In this document: piece by piece, positions 1-7,069 of the stretch
Position numbering within the stretch: the first letter of the stretch is position 1
How the letters are laid out: the number at the start of each line of letters is the position of its first letter
Origin: Pseudomonadota bacterium
Lineage (GTDB): Bacteria > Pseudomonadota > Alphaproteobacteria > Caulobacterales > Caulobacteraceae
Reading direction: 5' to 3'
DNA: 9,897 nucleotides
NCBI GenBank assembly: GCA_023428785.1
Contig: JAEYWU010000069.1
Span: 1-9,897, forward strand
Notes under the pieces: generated by a model
Told to the model about the DNA's origin: nothing
Seen by the model: the letters and a program-made list of their open reading frames with translations, nothing else
Databases searched by the model: none
Made by a program: the position numbers and the translations under genes

Positions 1-1
1 G

Positions 2-649
2 TTCAAGGTCGAGCAGCTGATCGTCGAGACGGAAGAGTCGCGCCAGGCCCGCAACCTCGGCGTCTCGGGCCCCGGCCAGTTCGTGCTCGACCAGGGCGTC
101 GGCCGCGACTTCAGCCAGGGCGCCATCCGCGAGACCGGCCGGCCCCTGGACGTGGCCATCGAGGGCGACGCGGCCTTCTTCCGCATCGGCGATCCGGCCG
201 GCGGCCCCGAGCGCTACACCCGCGACGGCGCCTTCACCACCGACGGCGAGGGCCGGCTGATCACCCGTTCGGGGCTGAACGTGCTCGACGACGGGGGCAA
301 CGAGATCATCCTCGACCCCGCGCGCGGCGAGCCCTCCATCGCCAGCGACGGCACTATCAGCCAGCAAGGCGAGCAGGTCGGCCGCCTGGGCGTGGTCCGC
401 TTCGACCTGCTGTCGGTCCTGTCGAAGGACGGCGACGGCCTCTACACCAACACGTCGAACGAACAGCCGGCCGACGCGCCGGACGTCATGCTCCGCCAGG
501 GCATGCTCGAGGGCTCGAACGTCGAGACCCTGGTCGAGATCACCAACCTCATCGAGATCCAGCGCGCCTACGAGTCCACGGCGCGGCTGATCGAACAGTC
601 CAACGACCTGTCCCGGCGCGCCGTCGAGCGCCTCGGGCGGGCCGCGTAA
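2..649 (+). CDS. flgF: Flagellar proximal/distal rod protein FlgF, 5' end missing
   Basis: FlgF is one of the rod subunits of the flagellar basal body; it is exported by the flagellar type III system and polymerises in the periplasm. The frame is open from base 2, giving 215 visible residues. The first residues (FKVEQLIVETEE) match the point just after the conserved N-terminal rod motif, so about 30-35 residues lie upstream of the window; bacterial FlgF is usually about 250 aa. Visible parts are a central hook-like segment (DVAIEGDAAFFRI, then YTRDGAF) and a C-terminal rod helix with EGSNVETLVEITNLIEIQRAYE. The GTG at 83 is internal and not the real start. The gene ends 12 bp before flgG, with a purine-rich ribosome binding site (gggagag) in the gap, so the two are almost certainly cotranscribed. 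FlgF is preferred over FlgG because the true FlgG follows directly. Confidence 0.95.
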   Translation, partial: FKVEQLIVETEESRQARNLGVSGPGQFVLDQGVGRDFSQGAIRETGRPLDVAIEGDAAFFRIGDPAGGPERYTRDGAFTTDGEGRLITRSGLNVLDDGGNEIILDPARGEPSIASDGTISQQGEQVGRLGVVRFDLLSVLSKDGDGLYTNTSNEQPADAPDVMLRQGMLEGSNVETLVEITNLIEIQRAYESTARLIEQSNDLSRRAVERLGRAA

Positions 650-661
650 GGGAGAGCCGGA

Positions 662-1449
<788 letters not shown>

Positions 1450-1450
<1 letters not shown>

Positions 1451-2187
1451 TGCGGGCCCTGGCGCTTGCGGCGCTGTGTCTGGCTCTCGGCGCCACGCCG
1501 GCCTTGGCCGTGCCGGTCAATCTGGTCGAGGGGCCGGTCGATGACGACGGGGTCGTCACCCTGGGAGAGCTGTTCGACAACGCGGGCCAGGCCTCGGGCG
1601 TGCGGGTCGCCACCCGGACGGCCGCGACGGTGGTTCTCGATGCGGCGCAGGTTCAGACCATCGCGCGGCGTAACGGGCTGGAATGGGGCAATCCGACGGG
1701 GATTCGCCGGATCATCGTCCGCTCCGGCGGGACGGGTTCGGCGGTGGTCACCCCGGCGGTCCAGACGCGCGGTGCGGCCACGGTGGAAGTCCTGACCTAT
1801 GCCCGCAGCATCGCGGCGGGCGAGACCATCCAGCCCGAGGACGTGGTCTGGACGACGGTTCAGGCGCATCAGGCCTCGGCCGGTGGTCCGGATGACGCCG
1901 AGGACGTGATCGGCCTGTCGGCGCGGCGTCCGTTGCGCGCCGGGACCACGGTTCGCTCGGCGGACCTGACCCGTCCGCAGGTGATCGCCCGCGGGGACAT
2001 GATCGACGTGACCTATGAGGCCGGGGGCATCAGCCTGACGCTGCGGGGCCGAGCCCTGGAGGCGGCCACGGTCGGCGAGCCATTCCGGGTCCAAAACATC
2101 GAATCCGGGCGCACCATCGAGGTTGTCGCCACCGAACCCGGCCGGGCGCTTGCCGGCCCGGCGGCCCTGGCCGCGCGCACCCGCTAG
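1450..2187 (+). CDS. flgA: Flagellar P-ring assembly chaperone FlgA
   Basis: FlgA is a periplasmic chaperone needed for assembly of the P ring (FlgI) around the rod. The 245 aa product starts with a Sec signal peptide: hydrophobic residues 3-14 and an Ala-Leu-Ala cleavage site ending at residue 20. The C-terminal half is the SAF/FlgA chaperone domain: VLTYARSIAAGETIQPEDV at about 115-133, then a second half with GLSARRPLRAGTTVRSADL and MIDVTYEAGGISLTLRGRAL, finishing with VQNIESGRTIEVVAT. The start overlaps the flgG stop by one base. The order flgF-flgG-flgA-flgH is the one I associate with Caulobacter relatives; in enterobacteria flgA is transcribed separately. FlgI is not in the window. Confidence 0.93.
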
Positions 2188-2198
2188 AGGAAACAGTC

Positions 2199-2915
2199 AT
2201 GCGTAAAGTTCTCGCCCTGGTCCCGCTTATGCTGCTGGGCGCCTGTTCGACGGTCGAGGAGGCCGTGATGGGCCCGCAGCTTTCGGACATGGGCTATCCG
2301 GCCGCGCTGGTGCCGTTGGAGCAATCCTATTCGCCGACCCCGCCCCGGCCGGGGTCGGCCGGCTCGCTGTGGCAGACGGGGTCGCGGTCGTTCTTCGCCG
2401 CTCAGCGGGCGCGCCACGTGGGCGATATCCTGACCATCAACATCAATATCGACGACCGGGCCTCGCTCCAGAACTCGACGGCGCGGGACCGGTCGGCTGA
2501 GACCCAGGCCGGCGTCGGATCCTTTTTTGGGCTGGAGAATGCGCTGGGCGCTCTTTTCCCGTCGGGCTTCGATCCGCAGAACATGGTCGAGCTGGAAAGC
2601 GGCTCGTCGTCGTCGGGCTCGGGCACGATCAACCGGGCAGAGCGGGTGAACCTGACCATCGCCGCGGTGGTCACGGCGGTCCTGCCGAATGGCAATCTGG
2701 TGATCCAGGGCCGGCAGGAGGTGCGCACCAACCGTGAGGTCCGCGAGCTTCTGGTCTCAGGCATCGTGCGGCCCAACGACATTTCCTCGCAGAACACCAT
2801 CGATCACACCCAAATCGCCGAGGCCCGGATCTCCTATGGCGGCCGGGGCGATGTCAGCCGGGTCCAGGGCCCGCCAGCCAGCCAGTCGATCGTGGAGCGG
2901 TTCAGTCCCTTCTAG
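2199..2915 (+). CDS. flgH: Flagellar L-ring lipoprotein FlgH
   Basis: FlgH is the outer-membrane lipoprotein that forms the L ring, the outer bushing of the flagellar rod. The product has 238 aa, close to the usual 230-240. A lipoprotein signal is clear: MRKVLALVPLMLLGAC with the lipid-bearing Cys at residue 16. Family blocks follow in order: SLWQTGSRSFFAAQRARHVGD and a DILTININIDDRASLQNST segment; NRAERVNLTIAAVVTAVLPN then GNLVIQGRQEVRTNRE; and the C-terminal SGIVRPNDISSQNTI, then YGGRGDVSRVQGPP and terminal FSPF. The gene starts 11 bp after flgA with an agagga ribosome binding site. It is the last recognisable flagellar gene in the window; a 94 bp gap follows. Confidence 0.97.
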   Translation: MRKVLALVPLMLLGACSTVEEAVMGPQLSDMGYPAALVPLEQSYSPTPPRPGSAGSLWQTGSRSFFAAQRARHVGDILTININIDDRASLQNSTARDRSAETQAGVGSFFGLENALGALFPSGFDPQNMVELESGSSSSGSGTINRAERVNLTIAAVVTAVLPNGNLVIQGRQEVRTNREVRELLVSGIVRPNDISSQNTIDHTQIAEARISYGGRGDVSRVQGPPASQSIVERFSPF

Positions 2916-3009
2916 GGCCTGTTGCGCGGGCGCCGCAGTCGCCAAGGCCTTATGGCCAAGGTGAACCCATCTGGATGAGCCGCGTTTTCCCCGTCGAAGG
3001 GAGCGCGTC

Positions 3010-3549
3010 ATGCTCAATCGAGCCGCCTTGTTCGCCACGATGATCGCCGGAGCCGGATTGACCGGAGCGATACTGCTCGGCCAGTCAGGAGCCTCGGCTG
3101 CCGAAACCACGCCGGTGGTCGCTGAAGGACCCGTGCCGGTCCTTGAGCACGCCACGACCGGCTGGCACTTGGTGCATGAGGGCGACCGCGCCAAGCTGGC
3201 TTACGGCGTCGAGAACTCCGACCAAATCCTGGTCATGATGTCCTGCGCGGCCGGAGACCATACGGTCGAGGTGTTCGGCGTGGCGGCTCCGGAGGCCGAT
3301 GAAGTCACCCTGACCTCGGCGTCGCTGAGTTCGGCTGTCGATGTGCAGCCGACGTTTGATCCGATCAGCGGCTCCATGGCCATCGAGACGACCCTGCCGA
3401 TCGGCGCCTCGGCGCTGGAGGGTTTCCGCGAGACGGGCAGGTTCGCCCTGGCCTCGGACGACGGCAGCTCGGTTTCGGCCAATGCGGTGCAGGCGGAAAT
3501 GCCGCGCGTTCGGGCCTTCTTCGAACACTGTGACCGGCGTGCTATCTAG
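3010..3549 (+). CDS. Exported protein of unknown function, paralogue 1 of 3
   Basis: I do not recognise this 179 aa protein. The N-terminus (MLNRAALFATMIAGAGLTGA) is a signal peptide, with Ala-Ser-Ala at residues 28-30 as a likely cleavage site, so the mature protein is predicted to be periplasmic or secreted. The start is supported by gaaggga about 8 bp upstream. The mature part is related to the next two gene products: Trp52, then L-A at 63-64, V67, and Cys79 exactly 27 residues after the Trp. A second Cys (174) lies near the end, preceded by F170 (F-x3-C). The two Cys could form a disulfide (inference). A hydrophobic/Thr-rich middle part (100-145) suggests beta structure. It is 94 bp downstream of flgH and 25 bp upstream of the next paralogue, on the same strand. 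An envelope role is plausible; a flagellar one is unproven. Confidence 0.85.
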   Translation: MLNRAALFATMIAGAGLTGAILLGQSGASAAETTPVVAEGPVPVLEHATTGWHLVHEGDRAKLAYGVENSDQILVMMSCAAGDHTVEVFGVAAPEADEVTLTSASLSSAVDVQPTFDPISGSMAIETTLPIGASALEGFRETGRFALASDDGSSVSANAVQAEMPRVRAFFEHCDRRAI

Positions 3550-3574
3550 GAGCTGACGCTCCGGGGAACCCGCC

Positions 3575-3997
3575 ATGCTGGCCAGCCTGACCGCCGCCCT
3601 GATGATGACGGCGCTCGCCCAGTCCGGCGAGGGCTGGGTCTGGACCTACTACGACAATGACGGATCGGCCGTACTGGCGCGCGAAGTGCCGGATACCGAA
3701 CGGCTGAGCGCGGTGCTGGAGTGCACGCCGGGCTCGGGCATGGCGCGGGTCACGGTCTATGGGCCCGAGGGCCGGCCGGATTTCGTGAACGTCTCGGCCG
3801 GCGAGGTGTCAGCGGACGCCGAACGGGTTGAGGGTGACGGACTGGCGGTCCGGCTTCGGCTGGATCACCCGGTCATGCAGGCCTTTGGACGAGGGGCCGC
3901 CCTGACGTTCAGCGCCGGTGATGAGGCGGCCTCTGCGCCGGCCCCGGGCGGCGAGGCCTTCGCGCGCTTTCGCACTGCCTGCGGCGCCGGGACGTGA
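3575..3997 (+). CDS. Exported protein of unknown function, paralogue 2 of 3
   Basis: This 140 aa product is not a family I can name. It begins with a short hydrophobic segment, MLASLTAALMMTALA, with an Ala-Leu-Ala cleavage pattern at 13-15. The segment lacks a positive charge near the start, so export is likely but not certain. The remainder aligns with its two neighbours: Trp23, L-A at 34-35, V38, Cys50 (27 residues after Trp23) and Cys136, preceded by F132. It is the shortest of the three, with about nine fewer residues between the two Cys. A ggggaa ribosome binding site precedes the ATG by about 6 bp. Its TGA stop overlaps the GTG start of the third paralogue by four bases (GTGA), pointing to translational coupling. 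The long open frame on the opposite strand is a shadow of high GC content. Confidence 0.83.
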   Translation: MLASLTAALMMTALAQSGEGWVWTYYDNDGSAVLAREVPDTERLSAVLECTPGSGMARVTVYGPEGRPDFVNVSAGEVSADAERVEGDGLAVRLRLDHPVMQAFGRGAALTFSAGDEAASAPAPGGEAFARFRTACGAGT

Positions 3998-4500
3998 GGC
4001 CAGGGCTCGCGATCGCGGGCCTGTCCCTGCTGGCGGCGGGCTGCGCTTCCACGTCCGACATGCCCAGCGGCGTGGTCGCAAGCACCGCGGCGGTCGCCGC
4101 GCCGACGCCCATTGAGGGCCGAGACTGGCATCTGAGCCAGTACGCCGGCGAATCCAGCCTGGCCTACGGCGTGGCCGAATCCGACGACGTCTCCATCGCC
4201 TTCGGATGCGCCGACGGCTCTGGGCGCGTATTCCTGTTCAGGGACGTGCCTGACAGCGCGCCGCGTGAGTTTCATCTGGAATCCGGAGGGGACACGGCCC
4301 GGTTCACGGCCGACAGCGAGCCGTCGATGCTGACGGACGGGCAGATCCTCTCGGCCGAAGCCGAGGCGGGCGAGGCGGTGTTTCACCGATTCCGCTCTGT
4401 CGGCTGGCTGGCCGTGTGGACCGGCGACGAGCGCGAGGCCTATGCGCCCCAGCCCGGCTCCGAAGCCAATGCCGAGCGCTTCTTCGCTGCCTGCGGCTAG
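3994..4500 (+). CDS. Lipoprotein of unknown function, paralogue 3 of 3
   Basis: The 168 aa product is a predicted lipoprotein: MRPGLAIAGLSLLAAGC, with the lipidation Cys at residue 17 followed by Ala-Ser, which by the E. coli +2 rule would favour the outer membrane. The start is a GTG inside the preceding stop (GTGA). The mature part has the same pattern as the other two: Trp45, L-A at 56-57, V60, Cys72 at exactly Trp+27, and Cys167 as the penultimate residue, preceded by F163. It is closest to paralogue 1 (WHL, LAYGV and S-D shared in the first motif). A linker rich in Ala, Pro and Thr (residues 18-40) separates the anchor from the domain. The function is unknown. The gene ends the plus-strand block, followed by about 320 bp without a clear gene. 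Confidence 0.85.
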   Translation: MRPGLAIAGLSLLAAGCASTSDMPSGVVASTAAVAAPTPIEGRDWHLSQYAGESSLAYGVAESDDVSIAFGCADGSGRVFLFRDVPDSAPREFHLESGGDTARFTADSEPSMLTDGQILSAEAEAGEAVFHRFRSVGWLAVWTGDEREAYAPQPGSEANAERFFAACG

Positions 4501-4821
4501 TTGCCAGCCGGTCTGATACTCCGCTGACAGAACCGACATTCGCCCGCGTGCGCCTGACGCCCGAAACGACGGCCTCAACAGCGTCAGGAGCATCACGGCG
4601 GTCGAGGCTGGCCTTTGCAAAGCAAGGAGTTGTCTCGCACTCAATGACGCCGAGCGTGCAAGAAGCCTCACGTGGAGCTTCAATCTGGTGGCTGGACGAT
4701 GTGAAAGACCGGCGCCGAGTATCGCCCACGGACGGATCGCCGGGGAAAAGCCGGTCGCGACCTGGATCACAAGTCACGCAATTCAGAAGGTTGATCGAGC
4801 CTCGACCGGTGATGAAAGCGG
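4501..4821. other. Intergenic stretch without a convincing gene
   Basis: This 321 bp stretch separates the third paralogue from the convergently oriented purK. GC is about 61% by hand count over 4501-4800, lower than adjacent coding sequence. Open frames cross it on both strands, but third positions are not GC-biased as in the real genes, and no start has a good ribosome binding site. It holds a 10 bp perfect palindrome (CTTTGCAAAG, 4613-4622), an imperfect palindrome centred on CACGTG (4662-4681) and a small TCGAG-c-CTCGA repeat (4795-4805). It may be gene remnant, a dispersed repeat or untranslated sequence; I cannot tell which. Confidence 0.5.
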
Positions 4822-4833
4822 CTACAGCCGCTT
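4816..4833 (-). terminator. Hairpin across the purK stop codon, possible terminator
   Basis: A perfect 8 bp inverted repeat (AAGCGGCT, two-base centre, AGCCGCTT) spans the purK TAG at 4822-4824. In the transcript it would form a GC-rich stem followed on the minus strand by TTTCATC, a weak U tract. It is placed where a transcript end is expected. It could equally be a coincidence of the codons K-R-L-stop, or a symmetrical bidirectional signal. Confidence 0.4.
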
Positions 4834-5901
4834 CAGGACCCGGTTCACATGGGCCATCTTGCGGCCGGGCTTGATGTCCTTCTTGCCGTAGAAGTGCATG
4901 CGCACGTTCGGATCGGCGGCCAGTTTTTCCCAGCCTCCGACTTCGGCGCCGAGGAGGTTGGTCATCTCGATCTTCGCGTGAGGCGCCGTCGGGCCGAGCG
5001 GCCAGCCGGCGACGGCGCGGACGTGCTGTTCGAACTGGTCGCAGACGCAGCCGTCCTGGGTCCAGTGACCGGAGTTGTGAACCCGGGGCGCGATCTCGTT
5101 CACCAGCAGACGGCCGCCGGGCATTTCGAACAGCTCTACCCCCATGACCCCGACATAGTCGAGGCCTTCGAGGATACGTTTGGCGATGCGTGTGGCCTGG
5201 GCCTTGGTCTGGGCCTCGACCTTGGCCGGGGCGATGGTGGTCTTGAGCACGCCGTTGGCGTGGGTGTTTTCCGACAACGGGTAGACGGCGATGGAGCCGT
5301 CGCGGCCGCGCGCGCAGATGACCGAGAGCTCGCGCACGAAGTCGGCCTTGGCTTCGAGGATGGCAGGCTGTTCGCCGATGGCGGCCCAGGCGCGGGCGAT
5401 CTGGTTGGCGGCCCTGATCCAGGCCTGGCCCTTGCCGTCATAGCCCTCGCGCCGGGTCTTGAGCAGCACCGGCGCGCCCAGCGAGGCGACGGCGGCCCGC
5501 AGCGAAGACAGGTCGTCGATGGCGGCAAAGGCCGTGGTCGGGACCTTGATGGCGTTCAGGAAGGATTTTTCCTCGACCCGATCCTGGGCGACGGCGAGCG
5601 CCTTTGGGCCGGGCGCGACCTCGGCGCCGACCGAAACCAGAATCTCCACCGAGCGGGCAGGGACGTTCTCGAACTCGAAGGTGACGGCTTGGCAGGTCTT
5701 GCCCAGCACCTTGAGGGCCGTCTCATTGTCGTAGGCGGCGACGATCTGGCCCTGCGAGACGCGGCAGCCGGGGCTGTTTTCCTCGGGGTCGAGGATGACG
5801 ACGTTCAGGCCAAGTCGGCTGGCGGCCTGGCTTATCATCCGGCCGAGCTGTCCTCCGCCGATGATGCCGAGCGTATCGCCGGGTTTCAGCGGAAGGCTCA
5901 C
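4822..5901 (-). CDS. purK: N5-carboxyaminoimidazole ribonucleotide synthase PurK
   Basis: PurK is a cytoplasmic ATP-grasp enzyme that converts 5-aminoimidazole ribonucleotide, ATP and bicarbonate to N5-CAIR in de novo purine synthesis. The 359 aa length is typical. The N-terminal domain has the glycine-rich GIIGGGQLGRM loop (residues 12-22) and LDPEENSPG (38-45). The ATP-grasp part shows LLKTRREGYDGKGQAW (146-161), EAKADFVRELSVI (183-195) and YPLSENTHANGVLKTT (207-222). The metal-binding end has GVELFEM (254-260) and LLVNEIAPRVHNSGHWT (265-281). The start is a GTG immediately after the purE TGA, with gagga at the end of purE as ribosome binding site, so translation is probably coupled. It is the second gene of purE-purK. 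Confidence 0.97.
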   Translation of the reverse strand: MSLPLKPGDTLGIIGGGQLGRMISQAASRLGLNVVILDPEENSPGCRVSQGQIVAAYDNETALKVLGKTCQAVTFEFENVPARSVEILVSVGAEVAPGPKALAVAQDRVEEKSFLNAIKVPTTAFAAIDDLSSLRAAVASLGAPVLLKTRREGYDGKGQAWIRAANQIARAWAAIGEQPAILEAKADFVRELSVICARGRDGSIAVYPLSENTHANGVLKTTIAPAKVEAQTKAQATRIAKRILEGLDYVGVMGVELFEMPGGRLLVNEIAPRVHNSGHWTQDGCVCDQFEQHVRAVAGWPLGPTAPHAKIEMTNLLGAEVGGWEKLAADPNVRMHFYGKKDIKPGRKMAHVNRVLKRL

Positions 5902-6393
5902 TCAGTCCTCGACCGTCTCGGGGATGGAGGCGGTCTGGGCCGCGCGGAAATCGGCAAGGCGTCCGGCCAGGCCTTCGTCGGCGAGGCTGAGGATCTGGGC
6001 GGCCATCAGCCCGGCGTTCTTGGCGCCGGGGGCGCCGACCGCCAACGTTCCGACCGGAATGCCGGCCGGCATCTGGACGATCGAGAGCAGAGAATCCAGA
6101 CCGTTCTGCAGCTTTGATTCAACCGGCACGCCCAGAACCGGCAGCGTCGTCATCGAGGCGGCCATGCCGGGCAGGTGGGCCGCGCCGCCAGCGCCGGCGA
6201 TGATGACCTTGAAGCCGGCGTCACGCGCGCCGCGCGCGAAGTCGAACAGCCGCTCGGGCGTACGGTGGGCGGAGACCACCCGGGCGTCATAGGCGACGCC
6301 CAGGGCGTCGAGCATGTCGGCGGCGCCCTTCATCGTCGGCCAGTCCGATCGGCTGCCCATGATGATCGCCACCGGCGGCGTCTGAGACGTCAT
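5902..6393 (-). CDS. purE: N5-CAIR mutase PurE (class I)
   Basis: PurE rearranges N5-CAIR, the PurK product, to CAIR, the next purine intermediate. Taken from the ATG at 6393 the product is 163 aa, the usual size for class I PurE. The signature residues are present: IIMGSRSDWPTM (10-21), the SAHRTPER loop (41-48) and GAGGAAHLPGM (67-77), followed by LGVPVESKLQNGLDSL (87-102). An in-frame ATG at 6468 would add 25 residues (MLPSLGCGRNAWK...), but these lack family similarity and would contain the candidate promoter, so the shorter form is preferred. The gene abuts purK with no gap and is divergent from the GGDEF gene. The C-terminal tail after residue 150 is variable, as expected. Confidence 0.96.
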   Translation of the reverse strand: MTSQTPPVAIIMGSRSDWPTMKGAADMLDALGVAYDARVVSAHRTPERLFDFARGARDAGFKVIIAGAGGAAHLPGMAASMTTLPVLGVPVESKLQNGLDSLLSIVQMPAGIPVGTLAVGAPGAKNAGLMAAQILSLADEGLAGRLADFRAAQTASIPETVED

Positions 6394-6422
6394 TTCTGAA
6401 TCCGGCCCCTGGAAAGGCGCGG

Positions 6423-6451
6423 ACAATAGTTTCCACGCGTTGCGCCCGCAA
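6423..6451 (-). promoter_or_regulatory. Candidate sigma70-type promoter of purE-purK
   Basis: On the minus strand TTGCGG (6446-6451) and TATTGT (6423-6428) are separated by exactly 17 bp. They match the -35 and -10 consensus at 3 and 4 of 6 positions. Transcription would start near 6416, about 22 bp upstream of the purE ATG at 6393. This also argues against the longer purE start at 6468. Confidence 0.45.
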
Positions 6452-6452
6452 C
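6439..6452. promoter_or_regulatory. Inverted repeat overlapping the purE -35, possible operator
   Basis: GTTGCG-CC-CGCAAC is a perfect 6 bp inverted repeat with a two-base centre. It covers the whole candidate -35 hexamer of purE and lies 58 bp upstream of the divergent GGDEF gene. A dimeric regulator could bind here; no regulator is identified. It shares CGCAA with the E. coli PurR site, but that repressor is not expected in this group. Confidence 0.3.
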
Positions 6453-6510
6453 CGAGTGAGGGCAGCATCGGCGTGATTTCATCGCGGCCGATTCAGCCGC
6501 AGGAGCCATC

Positions 6511-7068
6511 GTGTCCGCAGCCGAAGACCTCAGGGGCGAGATCGAGCGTCTTAAGGCGGAAGCCGAGCACTGGCGCGCCCGCGCCGAGGCGGCTGAGGCC
6601 CTGGCCGAGCGCGACGTCCTGACCCCCGCCCTGAACCGCCGCGGCTTCGTGCGCGAACTGAGCCGGGCGATGGCCTTCTGCCGCCGCCACGGGACCGAGG
6701 CGGTGCTGCTCTATCTGGACCTCGACGGCTTCAAGGGCATCAACGACCGGCTGGGCCACAAGGCGGGCGACCAGGCTTTGATCGCCTGCGCCGAAATCCT
6801 GACCCGAAATCTGCGCGAGTCCGACGCCGTGGGGCGGCTGGGCGGCGACGAGTTCGCCGTGTTGCTGCTGGGCACCGACCTGGAGGGCGGCAAGCAGAAG
6901 GCGCGGACCCTGTCCGAGACCCTGACCGCCGAGGGCTTCAGCTGGCAGGGGACGTCGTCCCCGATCGAGGGGTCATTCGGGGTGCGGGCCTTTTCGGGCC
7001 AGCCGGATCCGGAAGACTGGCTGGCCGAGGCGGACGCGGCGATGTGGGTCAGGAAGAAGGGGCGGTAG
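6511..7068 (+). CDS. Small diguanylate cyclase (GGDEF domain)
   Basis: The product is predicted to make cyclic di-GMP from two GTP. It has 185 aa: an amphipathic, Glu/Arg/Ala-rich N-terminal helix (about 4-34), likely a coiled coil for dimerisation, followed directly by one GGDEF domain and nothing else. Visible residues are DVLTPALNRRGF (35-46), the metal site region YLDLDGFKGIND (68-79), LGHKAGD (81-87) and an intact GGDEF (111-115). An RESD motif (102-105) five residues before it fits the product-inhibition I-site (RxxD). The terminal ADAAMWVRKKGR is the usual domain end, with Trp where Tyr is common. There is no transmembrane or sensory domain, so the protein is probably cytoplasmic. The start is GTG with AGGAG five bases upstream. 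It is divergent from purE and ends one base from the convergent gene at 7070. Confidence 0.92.
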   Translation: MSAAEDLRGEIERLKAEAEHWRARAEAAEALAERDVLTPALNRRGFVRELSRAMAFCRRHGTEAVLLYLDLDGFKGINDRLGHKAGDQALIACAEILTRNLRESDAVGRLGGDEFAVLLLGTDLEGGKQKARTLSETLTAEGFSWQGTSSPIEGSFGVRAFSGQPDPEDWLAEADAAMWVRKKGR

Positions 7069-7069
7069 G

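Noticed and set aside
2939..2962. Repeated GCCAAGG and GGCC-TTAT-GGCC hairpin after flgH
   Set aside because: Only four paired bases, interrupted by mismatches, and no T run, so not a convincing terminator.
3865..4770. 301-codon open frame on the minus strand across paralogues 2 and 3 and the spacer
   Set aside because: The plus-strand genes have signal peptides, ribosome sites and conserved motifs; the minus frame shows none and enters the spacer without a supported start.
4416..4874. 152-codon plus-strand frame covering the spacer
   Set aside because: It starts inside the third paralogue and ends inside purK, is low in complexity (Arg/Ser/Ala), lacks third-position GC bias and has no ribosome site.
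4849..6117. 422-codon open frame on the plus strand
   Set aside because: It lies opposite purK and purE, both certain on the minus strand, and its Gly/Asp/Leu-rich translation is the usual shadow of GC-biased codons.
6440..6474. Possible plus-strand promoter for the GGDEF gene (TTGCGC with CAGCAT 17 bp later)
   Set aside because: The -10 matches only 3 of 6 consensus positions; too weak to annotate.
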